From positions 2,852,001 to 2,916,000 of the forward strand of contig NC_065408.1 in the NCBI RefSeq assembly GCF_024362695.1: a stretch of DNA of 64,000 nucleotides, written 5' to 3'. The position numbers and the translations under genes are program-made. Of the stretch, positions 11,841 to 22,070 are shown one piece after another. Every line of letters starts with the position of its first letter. Position 1 is the stretch's first letter. The stretch is from Pectinophora gossypiella. Lineage: Eukaryota; Arthropoda; Insecta; Lepidoptera; Gelechiidae. The notes beneath the pieces were generated by a model. That model had not been told where the DNA came from and did no database searches. It worked only from the letters and a program-made list of their open reading frames with translations.

Positions 11841-12099
11841 TTGCGCAGCGCCCCGGTGGCAAAGCGAATATGTGCTAACACATGTCGCGTCCCAAATGAG
11901 ACAGCGACATCTCTGCTACGGAATCAGCGGAAGGCCATTCGGTTTTTTGCCATCTGCCCTAGACACCGGGAATCGGGACATCGGGAATTATTAATATCAG
12001 TCAATTTGTAAAATTACTACTACTACTTATTTTTTTATGGGTTTATAATATAGTATAAAGATATAAAATATATTGCTATGACTTTGTTTTTAACCTTGC

Positions 12100-12200
12100 C
12101 AATGGCCCCGATTCCTGCAGACACATTCTAATTTTATTTTAAGTTATACCTGCCATTTTCTTATCCTTCGAAAAGAAAAGGGAGATTGACAACTGGGGGG
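12100..12200 (+). mobile_element. MITE-C, one arm
   Basis: AATGGCCCCGATTCCTGCAG, then TTTTATTTTAAGTTATACC and CATTTTCTTATCC, match the left arm of the complete copies at 27183 and 40873. Confidence 0.75.
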
Positions 12201-12765
12201 TTAAAACACAGTCGTTTGCATTGCGCACTTACTTTTTTAATTCTTAAAATAAATTTAGATGGTGTGTTCAGGAATCGGCACCAATATGATTAAATCTTTC
12301 ACTCGGTGTATAAGCCGTGATCCCAAAACATTTCATATGAATGTAAAGGTGTATATATGTCAATTAATTGTGTATCCCCATTCATGCTTACCACTCTTTT
12401 TTGATTACTCGTCAGTGTTTCAATTTTTAAGTCAACAAAATAGAGTGCATAAAAAATATCATATCGATATGCGGAGTAAAATATTTATAAGTATAGCTTT
12501 TTTTTGTATCGTAATAAAATTTATAAACCGCATACAGAACGGTCATAGCTTGTTAGTTTTTTATTGTGAAGTTCGGAACCTGGCGTTAAATTAAATTTTT
12601 CAGTCCACTGTCACCGAATAAATTTTTAACGAAAATATAATATAATAAAAAAATATATATATTTACCAATATAAGGGTTGCGATGTGGTTGCGATATATT
12701 CGATTTACTTTGTAACTTAATTTTGTTTTATTGAATCGGTCGGTACCCGATATATTTGGCAACAG
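12201..12765. other. AT-rich, no recognised element
   Basis: An open frame at 12259-12594 is AT-rich with no recognisable motif and is taken as chance. Confidence 0.4.
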
Positions 12766-12950
12766 AATATAAGCTCACGACTATATCCCAATCCGGGTAG
12801 TCAGAGGTACATCTATCGCAAGATGAACCAAGCCCACACCTCGTCCAGCTTTCTGTTATACCAACATGATAGGTGGTGAACCGTATCACCATAGAGCTTT
12901 CAGGATTTTCTCTGACACAAGTTAATGAGTTTGGTCAATGAACTCAGAAC
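12766..12950 (-). mobile_element. SINE-5 fragment (3' part)
   Basis: TAAGCTCACGACTATATCCC, AGAGGTACATCTATCGCAAG and GATAGGTGGTGAACCGTAT match the body of SINE-5 in minus orientation. The head is missing. Confidence 0.7.
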
Positions 12951-13226
12951 CCACACGAGAAAAGAAGAAGAATATGCCTGTATATATTAGTGTATTCCCA
13001 TTGTGATGGGTTTTAACGAATAACAACTACAGATTGTTGCTTTGATTATGCACAGCACGCAACGTTGATAGCACGTCTATCCTGCATGGGCGGTGAGATA
13101 ATACTGACCTGACAGCGCTGCCCCCACCACCTACTCAGTCCAGTCATATATTTATTGGTCATCAAAATAAGTAGTGGGTATGATTTAAAAAAAAAGGAAC
13201 TACCTGTATTTGGTTAAAACTGATGA

Positions 13227-13529
13227 GCGCCTTCATTCATTCAACTCCTAATTATGTTTGCTAAAAATTAATGAATAACCCCGGCGAATAAGATAGGTAT
13301 CTCGCTTACATGCAACCCGTTTGACGTGTGCTGTCAACTTAAATCTGTCAACCAATATAAAACTTTGGAGAGATCTTCTAAATATCTGCCTAAAATTGAC
13401 GTGTGTTCCATAAAGTTTATGCCTGTCGATTACCCGTCCCTTTTTTCTTCAGCGGATAAGAAAACGACAGGTATAACTTAAAATAAAATTAGATGGGCGC
13501 CTTCATTCATTCAACTCCTAATTATGTTT
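13227..13529 (-). mobile_element. MITE-C remnant flanked by 33-bp direct repeats
   Basis: Between 13290 and 13494 lies MITE-C sequence (AAAATTGACGTGTGTTCC, GGATAAGAAAACGACAGG, TTAAAATAAAATTAGATG). It is flanked by an exact 33-bp direct repeat starting GCGCCTTCATTCATTC at 13227-13259 and 13497-13529. Confidence 0.7.
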
Positions 13530-13899
13530 ACGTTTCCCAGAAATGCTTTTCACTTTGCCAACAAGCGTTCCACCTCAAAAGACTCGGTACGTCTCGTACC
13601 CAGTCGGTGAAGCAAAATATTTGCATTGTAGAGTGGAATTGGTTTGCACTAGACGTATTCAGATGCCCTGTTTACATCGAGGAATAAAAATTCTCGCGAT
13701 CAGAACGCTAGACTGCATTCCGAGTTATATGAGGTTCGAAACGGATAATTTCGTTCGATAGGTATGGTTCTTTTCTTCAAGAGTAAGACATACTTTACTT
13801 GCCTGTGTTATCACATGACGTCTTCAATTAAATTAGAGTTAGGCTTTAAAAATATCATATCAAATATATCAAAAATATCAGGAGGAGGACCTGGGTTCG

Positions 13900-13990
13900 T
13901 GCAATGTCTCCGAGAACGACACACCCGATAGAGCGAAGTGGAAGAGAAATACGAAGAAGCTAGACCCCACCATCAGATGGGAATAATAAA
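13900..13990 (+). pseudogene. LINE polyprotein C-terminus fragment
   Basis: One plus-strand frame reads VSENDTPDRAKWKRNTKKL then DPTIRWE and a stop. This pattern (basic, ending DPxxxWE/D) is seen at the end of lepidopteran LINE open frames. It is followed by a (GA)n tract and the LINE-like tail TGTCAGGATCGAAGCGAATG at 14034. Confidence 0.6.
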
Positions 13991-14081
13991 TGCCAAGGAG
14001 AGAGAGAGAGAGGGAGGAAGCATAAGAAGTGTGTCAGGATCGAAGCGAATGGAATTCCATACTATGCTTTGTCGTGCTTTT

Positions 14082-14803
14082 CACAGGGTCCGCTTATCTA
14101 ACCTGAAGATTTGACAGGTGGGTCGTTCTTCTTTTTTATCGACAATAAAAAGACATTTTCCCAATTAATCGGACTTAACATCTTAAAAATTATAACGGCA
14201 ATAAATATTTTAAAACATCATATAAAGATCTGTCCGTAAAGGACTATTTAGTGGTGCTCTTTATCTTGGTAACATACTTTTCTTTGCAGGCGTATTCCAA
14301 AAAATATTGTGACAGAGTGGCCCTTTTCATCGGAGACAGCATTTCAATATACCACTCTGTCACAAAATTTTGTGAAAAACAATGAAGCTACGTTAATAAC
14401 TAATTGAGGAACCGATTAGTATTTTGCTTGTATTTTGAGTGTAATAAGATAACTATATTTTTGGACAATGGAAACATGAAATAAAATTCTAAAACATAAC
14501 TTATCAAAAGCAGAACGTAAGACAGATCATTGTCGATAAAAAAGAAGAACGACCCAGGTCCGGTTTTTTACACAAGCGACTGCCTGTCTGACCTTCCAAC
14601 CCGCGAAGGGAAAACCAGCCCAATATAGGTTAGGCCACATACCCCCGAAAATGCGTTTCAAGGGAATGTGGGTTTCCTCACGATGTTTTCCTTCACCGCC
14701 GAGCACGTTATCATTTATGATCCAAACATGAATTCGAAAATAATTTCGACAATTATTGGTTAGGCCTTTGCTGGAAGCGTTCTACCAACTGGGCTACCAC
14801 GCC
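14082..14803 (-). mobile_element. SINE-4 copy split by MITE-A
   Basis: The tail (CCGCTTATCTAACCTGAAG and TTTGACAGG) is at 14082-14119 and the remainder, to the tRNA-like head GGCGTGGTAGCCCAGTTGG (A box), at 14560-14803. The two parts join perfectly at ACAGGT/CCGG once the 436-bp MITE-A and one AGGT copy are removed. The intact order is given by the copy at 46778-47115. Confidence 0.85.
14120..14555 (-). mobile_element. MITE-A copy 2, inserted in SINE-4
   Basis: Inverted relative to the copies at 112 and 21058. It is flanked by AGGT at 14116-14119 and 14556-14559. Inverted ends GGGTCGTTCTTC and GAAGAACGACCC match over 26 bp. Being inside a known repeat, it shows its own empty site. Confidence 0.92.
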
Positions 14804-14805
14804 TA

Positions 14806-15445
14806 AATAAATAAAAAAAAGTAATTGATAAATAAAAACGTTGATAAAAAATACGAAAGCATAACCGGCTCTACTCAATTATTTCTGGGTCTGGCAAAGC
14901 CGGACATTTTTATCGGCAAAACTGTGACTGGATTGTATCGTATGACTGACAGGCATTCGGTCGGCGATCGCGACCCGTTCAATTTTCTATTCCACTGGAG
15001 TATGAAGTCGATTGAAGTGAAGTTGATCTGACATTATAGACGGGGAGATATGATGGAGGGCTTTTTCCGTGAAAAAGAACTTTGCCTGCAAATATGCACG
15101 TAGCTTGTCTGTACTTGAAATGTGTGGAAATGGGACAAAAACTACTGTTTCAGGTGTGATAAATGGGAAATAATTTTAATTTCATATTTTCTTTTTAATT
15201 GCCAGTTTTTTTGTTAAAATCCTGACCATAAATATTATAAAGAAACTCGTATAATATTACACATAATGAAATAAAAATGAATTAAAATAAATGAAATAAA
15301 AGATCCTGATTTAAGAACCTGACCATAAATATTATAAAGATTCTGTATAAAGTTACAAAAGGAATAGAAAACTACAAAATATACCAACAAAGTTTTCTTT
15401 ATATTCTGATTCTAGTAGTACCTATGTAATATTAATAATAATAGG
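14806..15445. other. AT-rich, no recognised element
   Basis: CCTGACCATAAATATTATAAAGA is present twice (15222 and 15320), a small local duplication. No gene seen. Confidence 0.4.
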
Positions 15446-15610
15446 CTACTTGACAACCTAGTCAAATGAGATAATTTTTACGAAACGTCAAAAGGATAGT
15501 TTTCTTTGGAGTTTGTATGGAAAATTGTGGAACTGTCCTGTGACGTCATCTATAAAAGCGAAAAAACGTCGAAGAGAAAAATGTGATTGATTTTTGATCA
15601 TCCTAGATTA
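15446..15610 (+). repeat. Interspersed repeat, inverse copy at 50738-50990
   Basis: Shared landmarks are GGCTA..TTG/CC..AGTCAAAT, CGAAACGTCAAAA and GTGACGTCATCTAT. Likely a MITE, but inverted ends were not resolved. Confidence 0.5.
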
Positions 15611-15777
15611 CTAGGTTAAATATATAAATATACATATTGTCTTATATCGTAATTTTTAATTTTTAAAACAGGTCACAATTTTATTATAATAATACAATTT
15701 GTCACATAATCAGTAACATACATAACTTCGTCACGTCCAACTACGCGTTTAAGTGTTCTGATTCTGACCTGGTTCAA

Positions 15778-15955
15778 ACGAACCCATTACACTAGCGGCA
15801 TTGCCCCGTTGCTCAGCCACTGACAGGCGTTGGACCAGGTAAGACGCAGACCTAGGGTCACCCACTCTGATTTTGAGTCTCCAGTCGATCTCCCTGATCA
15901 ATTCCCTCGCCTCGCTACCCCAAGGACCTGCAGTCTCAAAATTGGCTAATATTAT
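15778..15955 (-). pseudogene. Non-LTR retrotransposon polyprotein C-terminal segment (second copy)
   Basis: Minus-strand reading FETAGPWGSEARELIREI, then GDPRSASYLVQRLSV and EQRGNAASVMGS. It aligns residue by residue with the remnant at 11544-11840, so both derive from one LINE family. Confidence 0.78.
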
Positions 15956-15994
15956 TTTTATTATCTAAATATTAATCTAACTGCCATTACAGTC

Positions 15995-16140
15995 AGGTTG
16001 TGTCATGACATAGGCCTCATCTAAAGCACACCCTAGACACTTCATAAAAAAATCTTCATACAATAAAGACGTTATCGTACACGCGCAATTATGTGTGTGA
16101 CGTTTGATGCCCTTATGATTGGAGACTACAGTAAGACTAT
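15995..16140 (+). repeat. Repeat-H, related copy at 52120-52260
   Basis: Shared landmarks: ACACCCTAGACACTTCATA, GACGTTATCGTACA and AAGATTGRAGACTA-type ends leading to AGTAAGAC. Other fragments with the AGTAAGACCGAG end are at 23440 and 52250. Confidence 0.5.
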
Positions 16141-16439
16141 TATAATATCTTATCTTATGTCTAAGATTCCCTCCACATAACTCGATCTTTCGCTGGTTAC
16201 TTTATACATAGTGTAATGCCGTATTTCTTTCAGTGGACCTTTCTTATTTCCCTGAAAATATACACTTAGGATATAAAAAGTTCAAATACCCATTTATACT
16301 TAATTTACTTCCGTATTATATATTGGTTTTATGAGGAATAAATTCGAGTAAAACCTACTTCTCACTTCACTTTCATTTCATTTACTTTACTTCTCTTTTA
16401 TTAAAAAAACATTACAATAGGTATTACCCGTATTACCTA

Positions 16440-16625
16440 TTAACTTTCCGCCCATTATTTTGGCGCGATTTTTTCATCCCCACACGGACTGGTTTTTAAG
16501 ATTAAACTATTCTATATTCTTTCTTAGGTTTCAAACTATCTCTACACTAAATTTCATTTAAATTGGTTCAGCGGTATAAGCGTGAAAAGGTAATAGACAG
16601 AGAGATAGATAGATTACTTTATTAC
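16440..16625 (+). repeat. Interspersed repeat with GGTTCAGCGG end, related copy at 20165-20312
   Basis: AAACTATCTCTACACTAAAT, TTAAATTGGTTCAGCGG and CGTGAAAAGGTAATAGACAG form the 3' half of a repeat common in Lepidoptera. The copy at 20165 ends 9 bp before a splice donor. Confidence 0.5.
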
Positions 16626-17029
16626 CTTAATACAACACAAAAGCATGTATGAAAAAAAAGATCAGCTAGGTTGGTGCTAAAATTTCAAGAGATAATATTT
16701 TAAAAGAAGTTAGGGTATTATTTTTTGTGAAACGTAAATATTTCATTACATAAAGCTCTTAGTCTATAATATCGTCCACTGGGCCGTGACGATCTGTGAA
16801 AGCTTTCAGAGGATTTATTGGTGATTAATGTTGGATCCGGTTGAAATTCGGACAAAATAACCAAGGTAACGACTCAGTTATTTCATTCCCACAGTGCAAT
16901 AAGTACCTATAATTTATATTTATTGCGGCAGCTTCGGAAATAATTAACTGATTTCGTGCACGTAAATTTCTCGCCTGTTTATTTTATTAAGATCAATTTG
17001 AGATCAAAATGCTACATGATATAACATAT

Positions 17030-17255
17030 CATCACGTCTGTATTCTCTAAGGGGTAGGCAGAGGTGTATAGTTTATACCTACACCAACTTCTCGACATTC
17101 AAGTCTCGTGTAATAGAGGGCGAGTCTATTGTCATTAACTAGGCATAAATTCTAGAAACTACGTTATATCAATTATTTATGCTACAAACGCGAAATTAGC
17201 TACATAATGATTCGAACTCATCCACGGCCGAGGCCGCCTTTGCCCACCTTAAAAT
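17030..17255 (-). repeat. Interspersed repeat, second copy of the one at 4990
   Basis: Shares AAGGGGTAGGCAGAGGTGT and the GCGAGTCTATTGTCATTAAC segment. TGATTCGAACTC near 17208 could be an inverted Pol III B box. Confidence 0.5.
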
Positions 17256-17440
17256 AAGTTTATCCTGTAAATGTTTTTATTATTATTATTATTAAAATTC
17301 GAATCCATGATATTACGATGTAAAAATCACGCGTTTCCCGAACAGGGCATAGTATCACGAGTTCACAAAATGTTATAAAATATGTTTTTTTTAAGTCGGA
17401 TGATACTTTTTTTTGATTTTTTTTTAAGCTTAGCACGTAC

Positions 17441-17615
17441 CTGCAGCGTCTCTCGTGCCGAGCACGGAGGCTATCTGCGGCCGCTCCTCGTTGATAACCA
17501 GCTCGGCTTGCTCCGTGTACACGGAGTGCACGCTCGAGATGCACGTAAGCCGCAACTGGCCGCGCTCGAAGCTGTCTGGCCGCACCATGAATGATAGCTG
17601 GCTAATTGACGCCAC
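17441..17615 (-). CDS. Beat-like protein, exon with C-terminal half of second Ig domain
   Basis: Exon of 175 bp (58 codons plus 1 base). It encodes ASISQLSFMVRPDSFERGQL, RLTCISSVHSVYTE, then EERPQIASVLGTRDAAG. In Beaten path family proteins the same place reads as a strand SRLGLxFTV, a basic xHFrxG turn, LxCxAsixxvY and an EkPqxApVLxsRe segment, so the family call is firm. The cysteine is the second of the Ig disulphide pair. The acceptor reads TTTCCAG and the donor GTACGT. Incoming phase 0 fits the exon at 20321-20437; outgoing phase is 1, so a C-terminal exon with membrane anchor must follow but was not found downstream. Exon GC is far above the AT-rich surroundings. Known role of the family: cell-surface axon-guidance and synaptic-matching receptors. 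Which member this is cannot be told from the sequence. Confidence 0.87.
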
Positions 17616-17710
17616 CTGGAAAGAGAAAAAGTGCTTTAAGAGTGTTTTGAACCAGAGATATGCTATTTTGCGTTTATATATTTAAGTACAACTTGATCTT
17701 GTTGTCTTTG

Positions 17711-17776
17711 ATTACTTGTGGCTCTGCCCACCCCATTAGGGATTACGGGCGTGAGTTTATGTATGTATGTATGTAT
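17711..17776 (+). mobile_element. LINE 3' tail fragment
   Basis: TGTCTTTGATTACTTGTGG and GGCGTGAGTTTATGTATGTA are shared with 45810-45890, ending in a (GTAT)n tail. It lies 100 bp inside the intron next to the Beat-like exon. Confidence 0.65.
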
Positions 17777-17896
17777 ATTTAAGTACTTCTACATAATATT
17801 ATACTATAAAAACTTAGGCATGAGGTTTAGTTCTCAATATAAAATAAATATAAAAAAAAACTCAGACATGTACTAACATTAAGACTTAAATTATTA

Positions 17897-18047
17897 ACAG
17901 CAGTGGGACGTATATAGGCTGTTTATGTATGTGTAATGTGCACTGTGTATATTATTATATATGTTATATATATATGTATCACAATCACAGTGTATATATA
18001 TATATATATCACAGGGCACAGGCCTCCCCTCAATCAACGGGGGGGGG
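17897..18047. mobile_element. SINE-1 tail fragments around AT and G runs
   Basis: CAGCAGTGGGACGTATATAG at 17900-17919 is in plus orientation and GGGCACAGGCCTCCCCTCAA at 18014-18033 in minus. An 18-bp G homopolymer follows. A (TA)n run separates them, so the pair looks like a broken inverted arrangement. Confidence 0.6.
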
Positions 18048-18234
18048 GGGGGGGGGCACATTACATAGCACCTATAAATTAATCATTAAGTTAACAAATC
18101 AGTCTTTATTTACCCTTAACTGACATATTATATGAATTAAAAAAAAGAAATTAAGCGTTGCTATGGATGCGTTTGATATCCACCAATAATATTCATTGAT
18201 CTATACAGCATAACACTGGTGGAAACGGATTTAT

Positions 18235-18880
18235 TTAGTACGCCATTTTTAGGGTTCCGTAGCCTAATGGCAAAAAACGGAACCCTTATAGATTCGTCAT
18301 GTCCGTCTGTCCGTCCGTATGTCACAGCCACTTTTCTCCGAAACGATAATAGCTATACTGTTGAAACTTGATAAATATATTATGTGTATTCTGTGAACCG
18401 CATTAAGATTTTTACGCAATGATATAAAAAAACAATGAATTTTGGTGGTCCCCATACATAGAACTGAAACTCAAAAAAAATTTTTTCATCAAACCCATAC
18501 GTGTGGGGTATCTACGGTTAAGTCTTCCAAAATTGTATTGAGGTTTCTAATATTTTTTTTTTGTAAAATGAATAGTTTGCGCGAGAGACACTTCCAAAGT
18601 GGTAAAATGTGTCCCCCCCCCCCTGTAACTTCTAAAATAAGAGGAGGATAAACTGAAAAAAATATATGATGTAGATTAGCATACAAACTACCAACGAAAA
18701 TTGGTTTGAACCAGATTTAGTAAGCAGTTTTTTTTAATACATCATAAATCGTAAACCGTAATTTACTTTCATAGTTAAAACATCAAAAGTTACTACGAAC
18801 TAAAAAATTGCTTTTATTTTATGTCACTAGCTGTCACGGAACCCTTCAGGGACGAGTCCGACTCGCACTTGGCCGCTTTT
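18235..18880 (+). repeat. About 650-bp interspersed repeat with AGGGTTCCGTAGCC start
   Basis: Begins TTTTTAGGGTTCCGTAGCC, has AACGGAACCCTTATAG and GTCCGTCTGTCCGTCCG, and ends CGAGTCCGACTCGCACTTGG with CCGC and a T run. This unit is familiar from many lepidopteran sequences. No coding sequence is visible and its class was not determined. Confidence 0.65.
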
Positions 18881-18893
18881 TTTATATGTAAGT

Positions 18894-19062
18894 ATGCATG
18901 CGAAACGGTCACATAGTTTCGTAGCTTAGTTTTCACATCCTCGCAGCGTAATTGCACAACATATCTCTGGTGGAAAAGCACCCTAAGACATCGCAATGGG
19001 ATGCGTTTTCGTATAAATTTGTCTCGTGAGAAAAGGTATAAAAACGTCTCTAAAGTGAGATC
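18894..19062 (+). repeat. Inverted-repeat arm, left (partner 20569-20735)
   Basis: ATGCATGCGAAACGGTCACA through CGTCTCTAAAGTGAGATC is the reverse complement of 20569-20735 at an estimated 80-85% identity. The pair brackets the 117-bp Beat-like exon at 20321-20437. Confidence 0.85.
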
Positions 19063-19694
19063 GGACAAAAAGCATGCAGTCTTCAAAAAATTAAAGCTAA
19101 GGTAAGATCAAAAGAATTATAATGACTATTACAGAACAGAGAAGGTCGATTTGTGATTTGTTAATTTGCAAAATTCAAATGGCTCCAGTGACATTACGCA
19201 CCGAATTCTAATGATGACGTCATCAGGATTTTTCAAATTAGCAGATTAAAATCGACTTGTATACGGAAGAATGTTTTCCTTCACCTTAAACTAGATTTAT
19301 TATATATTCAAAATAATATATAATTAAAATTGACGTAGGGTTTTATTAATTTTACTTGATTTTTTATATGAATTATTGTAGTTTTGCCAGCTATTTGGCC
19401 GGACAAATGGGGACCGCGACTATAATTTTCTTCTAATTGTTCACACTTTCGAAGAAATTCAGAGCTGTTATGAGACATAGTAAACAGAGTCATAGTGGGT
19501 CTTATAATTCGAGTGTTGATTTATTATTAAACGTGAATTCTCAACTCCACGCTACTGCATAAAAAGTTCAAACCGAAAGAACTTCCAAAGTGCCCAAACA
19601 AACCTTTTTTAAAGTAATCGTTTCAGGGCAATATTTCAACTTTGGCTACCTGTTTTACTTAACCGCTACAGGTGTCAAATTGTCGCGCCATCAT

Positions 19695-20075
19695 TATGAT
19701 CGTTGTCATTTCGAAAGAGCTTATCTTTAATCTATCTCCGAGAGACAAGATCGTTTGTCAACACCCGGCTTGAAAGAAGTAAAGTGTTTTATACCACTTT
19801 ATTATCAAAGTGAGCGATTTAGTATTAGTAATTTGTATAAGATAGATTTATCGAGATTTTTTTTATGAGAAATTTTCGGTGTTGTTTTTGATTGTTGTCA
19901 TTTCGAAAGAACTTATCTTTAATATATCTCCGAGAGACAAGATCGTTTGTCAGCACCAGGCTTGAAAGAAGGAAAGTGTTTTATACCACTTTATTATCGA
20001 CGTGAGCGATTTAGTATTAGTAATTTGTATAAGATCGATTTTTCGAGATTTTTTTATGAGAATATTTCGATTAGA
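19695..20075 (+). repeat. Tandem duplication, 192-bp period, two units
   Basis: GACAAGATCGTTTGTCA occurs at about 19744 and 19936. Both units include GTGTTTTATACCACTTTATT, GAGCGATTTAGTATTAG and TTTGTATAAGAT. The units differ at scattered sites. Confidence 0.85.
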
Positions 20076-20164
20076 ACCAAGTTTTCAAGGGTATCTGAGA
20101 GGGCGTTTTTCTTTTCTCGTGTGGGTTTTGAGGTCATTAAACAACCTTTCACACTTAGGGGATG

Positions 20165-20312
20165 ATTTTTAGATGAAATCTATGTTCTTCCCTGGGTCTC
20201 AAACTATCACCATACAAAATTTCATCTAAATCGGTTCCGCGGTTTAGGCATGAAAATGTAATAGATAGACAGAGTTACTTTCGGATTAGTAATATTAATG
20301 TGGATGTTGTGT
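20165..20312 (+). repeat. Interspersed repeat (GGTTC..CGGTTTAGGC type)
   Basis: Related to 16440-16625: CAAACTATCACCATACAAAA, then AAATCGGTTCCGCGG and GTAATAGATAGACAGAG. It ends TAATATTAATGTGGATG, about 9-10 bp from the donor side of the adjacent exon. Confidence 0.55.
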
Positions 20313-20320
20313 GTAGTTAC

Positions 20321-20437
20321 CTTATTAGAGGTTTCCACAGTTGGCATAGGGTCCGTGGTGTCGTCATCCACAGACAGTTCGTGATGCCGAGGAGTTGGCA
20401 GCAGGACTGTGTCCTGGCTTGGTAGTAGTTCGCCGTC
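20321..20437 (-). CDS. Beat-like protein, inserted in-frame exon (39 codons)
   Basis: Exon of 117 bp, phase 0 on both sides. Acceptor TTGTTCTCAG, donor GTAACT. It encodes DGELLPSQDTVLLPTPRHHE followed by LSVDDDTTDPMPTVETSNK. The segment is Pro/Thr/Asp-rich, without Cys or hydrophobic core pattern, as for a flexible surface loop or linker. It joins in frame to the exon at 17441-17615. Evidence is the splice sites, the open phase-matched frame, raised GC and correct order on the strand. There is no homology I recognise, so it may be a lineage-specific or alternatively used exon. It lies between the two inverted-repeat arms at 18894-19062 and 20569-20735. Confidence 0.65.
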
Positions 20438-20504
20438 CTGAGAACAACACGACTATATTAGGCGGAACGTCTTTTAAACAAATTTTTTTTGCACTTTTTT
20501 GAAA

Positions 20505-20511
<7 letters not shown>

Positions 20512-20558
<47 letters not shown>
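20512..20558. repeat. (TA)n microsatellite
   Basis: 47 bp of uninterrupted TA repeat, about 75 bp into the intron on the acceptor side of the 117-bp exon. Confidence 0.97.
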
Positions 20559-20561
<3 letters not shown>

Positions 20562-20568
20562 AAATATT

Positions 20569-20735
20569 ATAGATCTCACTTTAGAGACGTTTTTTATACC
20601 TATTCCCACGAGATGAATTCTTACGCATCCTAGTGCGATAACTTAGGGTGCTTTTTTACCGGAAATGTGTTGTACAACTATGCTGCGAGGATGTGAAAGC
20701 TAAGCTACGAAACTATGTGACCGTTTCGCATGCAT
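20569..20735 (-). repeat. Inverted-repeat arm, right (partner 18894-19062)
   Basis: AGATCTCACTTTAGAGACG through CCGTTTCGCATGCAT pairs with the left arm along its whole length, with a few small gaps. Confidence 0.85.
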
Positions 20736-21057
20736 TTTCGAAAAATATTTTAAATACTTATATAAATATTTTTCAAAAAAGTGCATAAAGAATTTGTTTG
20801 TATGTGGTTTGTTCAAAAACTACATTATTACTAAAAAGTATGATGAAAGTTATTTGTTTTTTTTTTAAAGTAGAGGCAAACGAGAAGATGGATCGCCTGA
20901 TAGTAAGCAATTACCGTTGTCCGTTGACACCCAGAACACCAAAGAGTTCATAAGTGCCTTACCGGCCGGAAGTATGTTCTTTTTTATTTGTATTCGTTTA
21001 GTACTATTAAGTATTAATAATAGTATCTACTACATAATAATATGACTTCTCTTATAT

Positions 21058-21493
21058 GGGTTGTTCTTCTTTTTTATCGACAATGATCTGTCCTTCGTTC
21101 TGCTTCTGATAAGTTATGTTTTAGAATTTTATTTCATGTTTTGATTGTCCAAAAATATAGTTATCTTATTATACTCAAAATACAAGCAAAATACTAATCG
21201 GTTCCTCAATTAGTTATTAACGTAGCTTGATCGTTTTTCACAAAATTATGTGACAGAGTGGTAAATTGAAATGCTGTCTCCGATGAAAAGGGCCACTCTG
21301 TCACAATATTTTTTGGAATGCGCCTGCAAAGAAAAGTATGCTACCAAGATAAAGAGAACCACTAAATAGTCCTCTACAGACACATCTTTATATGATGTTT
21401 TAAAATATTTATTGCCGTTATAATTTTAAAGATGTTAAATCCGATAAATCGAGAAAATGTCTTTTTATTGTCGATAAAAAAGAAGAACGACCC
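21058..21493 (+). mobile_element. MITE-A copy 3
   Basis: 436 bp, ends GGGTTGTTCTTC and GAAGAACGACCC, flanked by ATAT at 21054-21057 and 21494-21497. Same orientation as copy 1, with the same central TGTGACAGAGTGG hairpin at about 21250-21303. Confidence 0.92.
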
Positions 21494-21523
21494 ATATACA
21501 TTGTCACAGGGACTGTAACCTGG

Positions 21524-21726
21524 AGACGGACAGAGAGCAGCAGTAACTGTCAGTACTATTCAGAGGCGGAGGACAGGAGTCCTAGTATGGCTTTGAAATA
21601 GACTACTCTGGGCGCCATCCCACTCGCGCCTGATAGAGTACTGCGGGGCGGAAGGCAAGAGGGAAACCACGGCCCTATTTATCCCTAAAAAAGCATAAAG
21701 AATGCTACACCGACAAGATCGTGTCT
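21524..21726 (+). repeat. Repeat-K copy
   Basis: AGCAGCAGTAACTGTCAGTA, GGACAGGAGTCCTAGTA and AGAGTACTGCGGGG are shared with 29950-30170. Probably the 3' part of a retroelement. Confidence 0.65.
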
Positions 21727-22003
21727 CTTTTATATACAATACTATTATTTAGGTACCTATTGATTGTCAACCAAAAAGCATTTGTCTTAATCATCCTTCC
21801 ACGGCTATGTTCCAATTTTGTTTCAAAAATGGAACGCCAAGTAAGAAATAATAATAATAATAAACATGTTCACGACAGCATGATGATTGCGTCGAATGTG
21901 TGACGTCACGAGGGCGTGACGTCATTAATCTATGTCGGAAACCAATTACAAGAGCCGAGGTATTGTTGCACATATTACGCTCGAGATATAAACTCGTGAT
22001 GGT

Positions 22004-22070
22004 TGCCTGGAAGAGACTTATTATGGTAAGCCGCCTATTGCCTTTTCGATTTTATTTTATTGTCTCTTGT
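22004..22070 (+). mobile_element. LINE 3' end (GTTGCCTGGAAGAGA type)
   Basis: GGTTGCCTGGAAGAGACT and AAGCCGCCTATTGCC are the start of a LINE 3' tail found more completely at 62309 and 50560. A further degraded repeat follows to 22560, ending TTTTTGAAGTCAGTTAAAAA. Confidence 0.6.

Noticed and set aside
17260..17544. 94-codon minus-strand frame over the Beat-like exon
   Set aside because: It is another reading frame of the exon at 17441-17615 running into the intron, and breaks the splice site logic.
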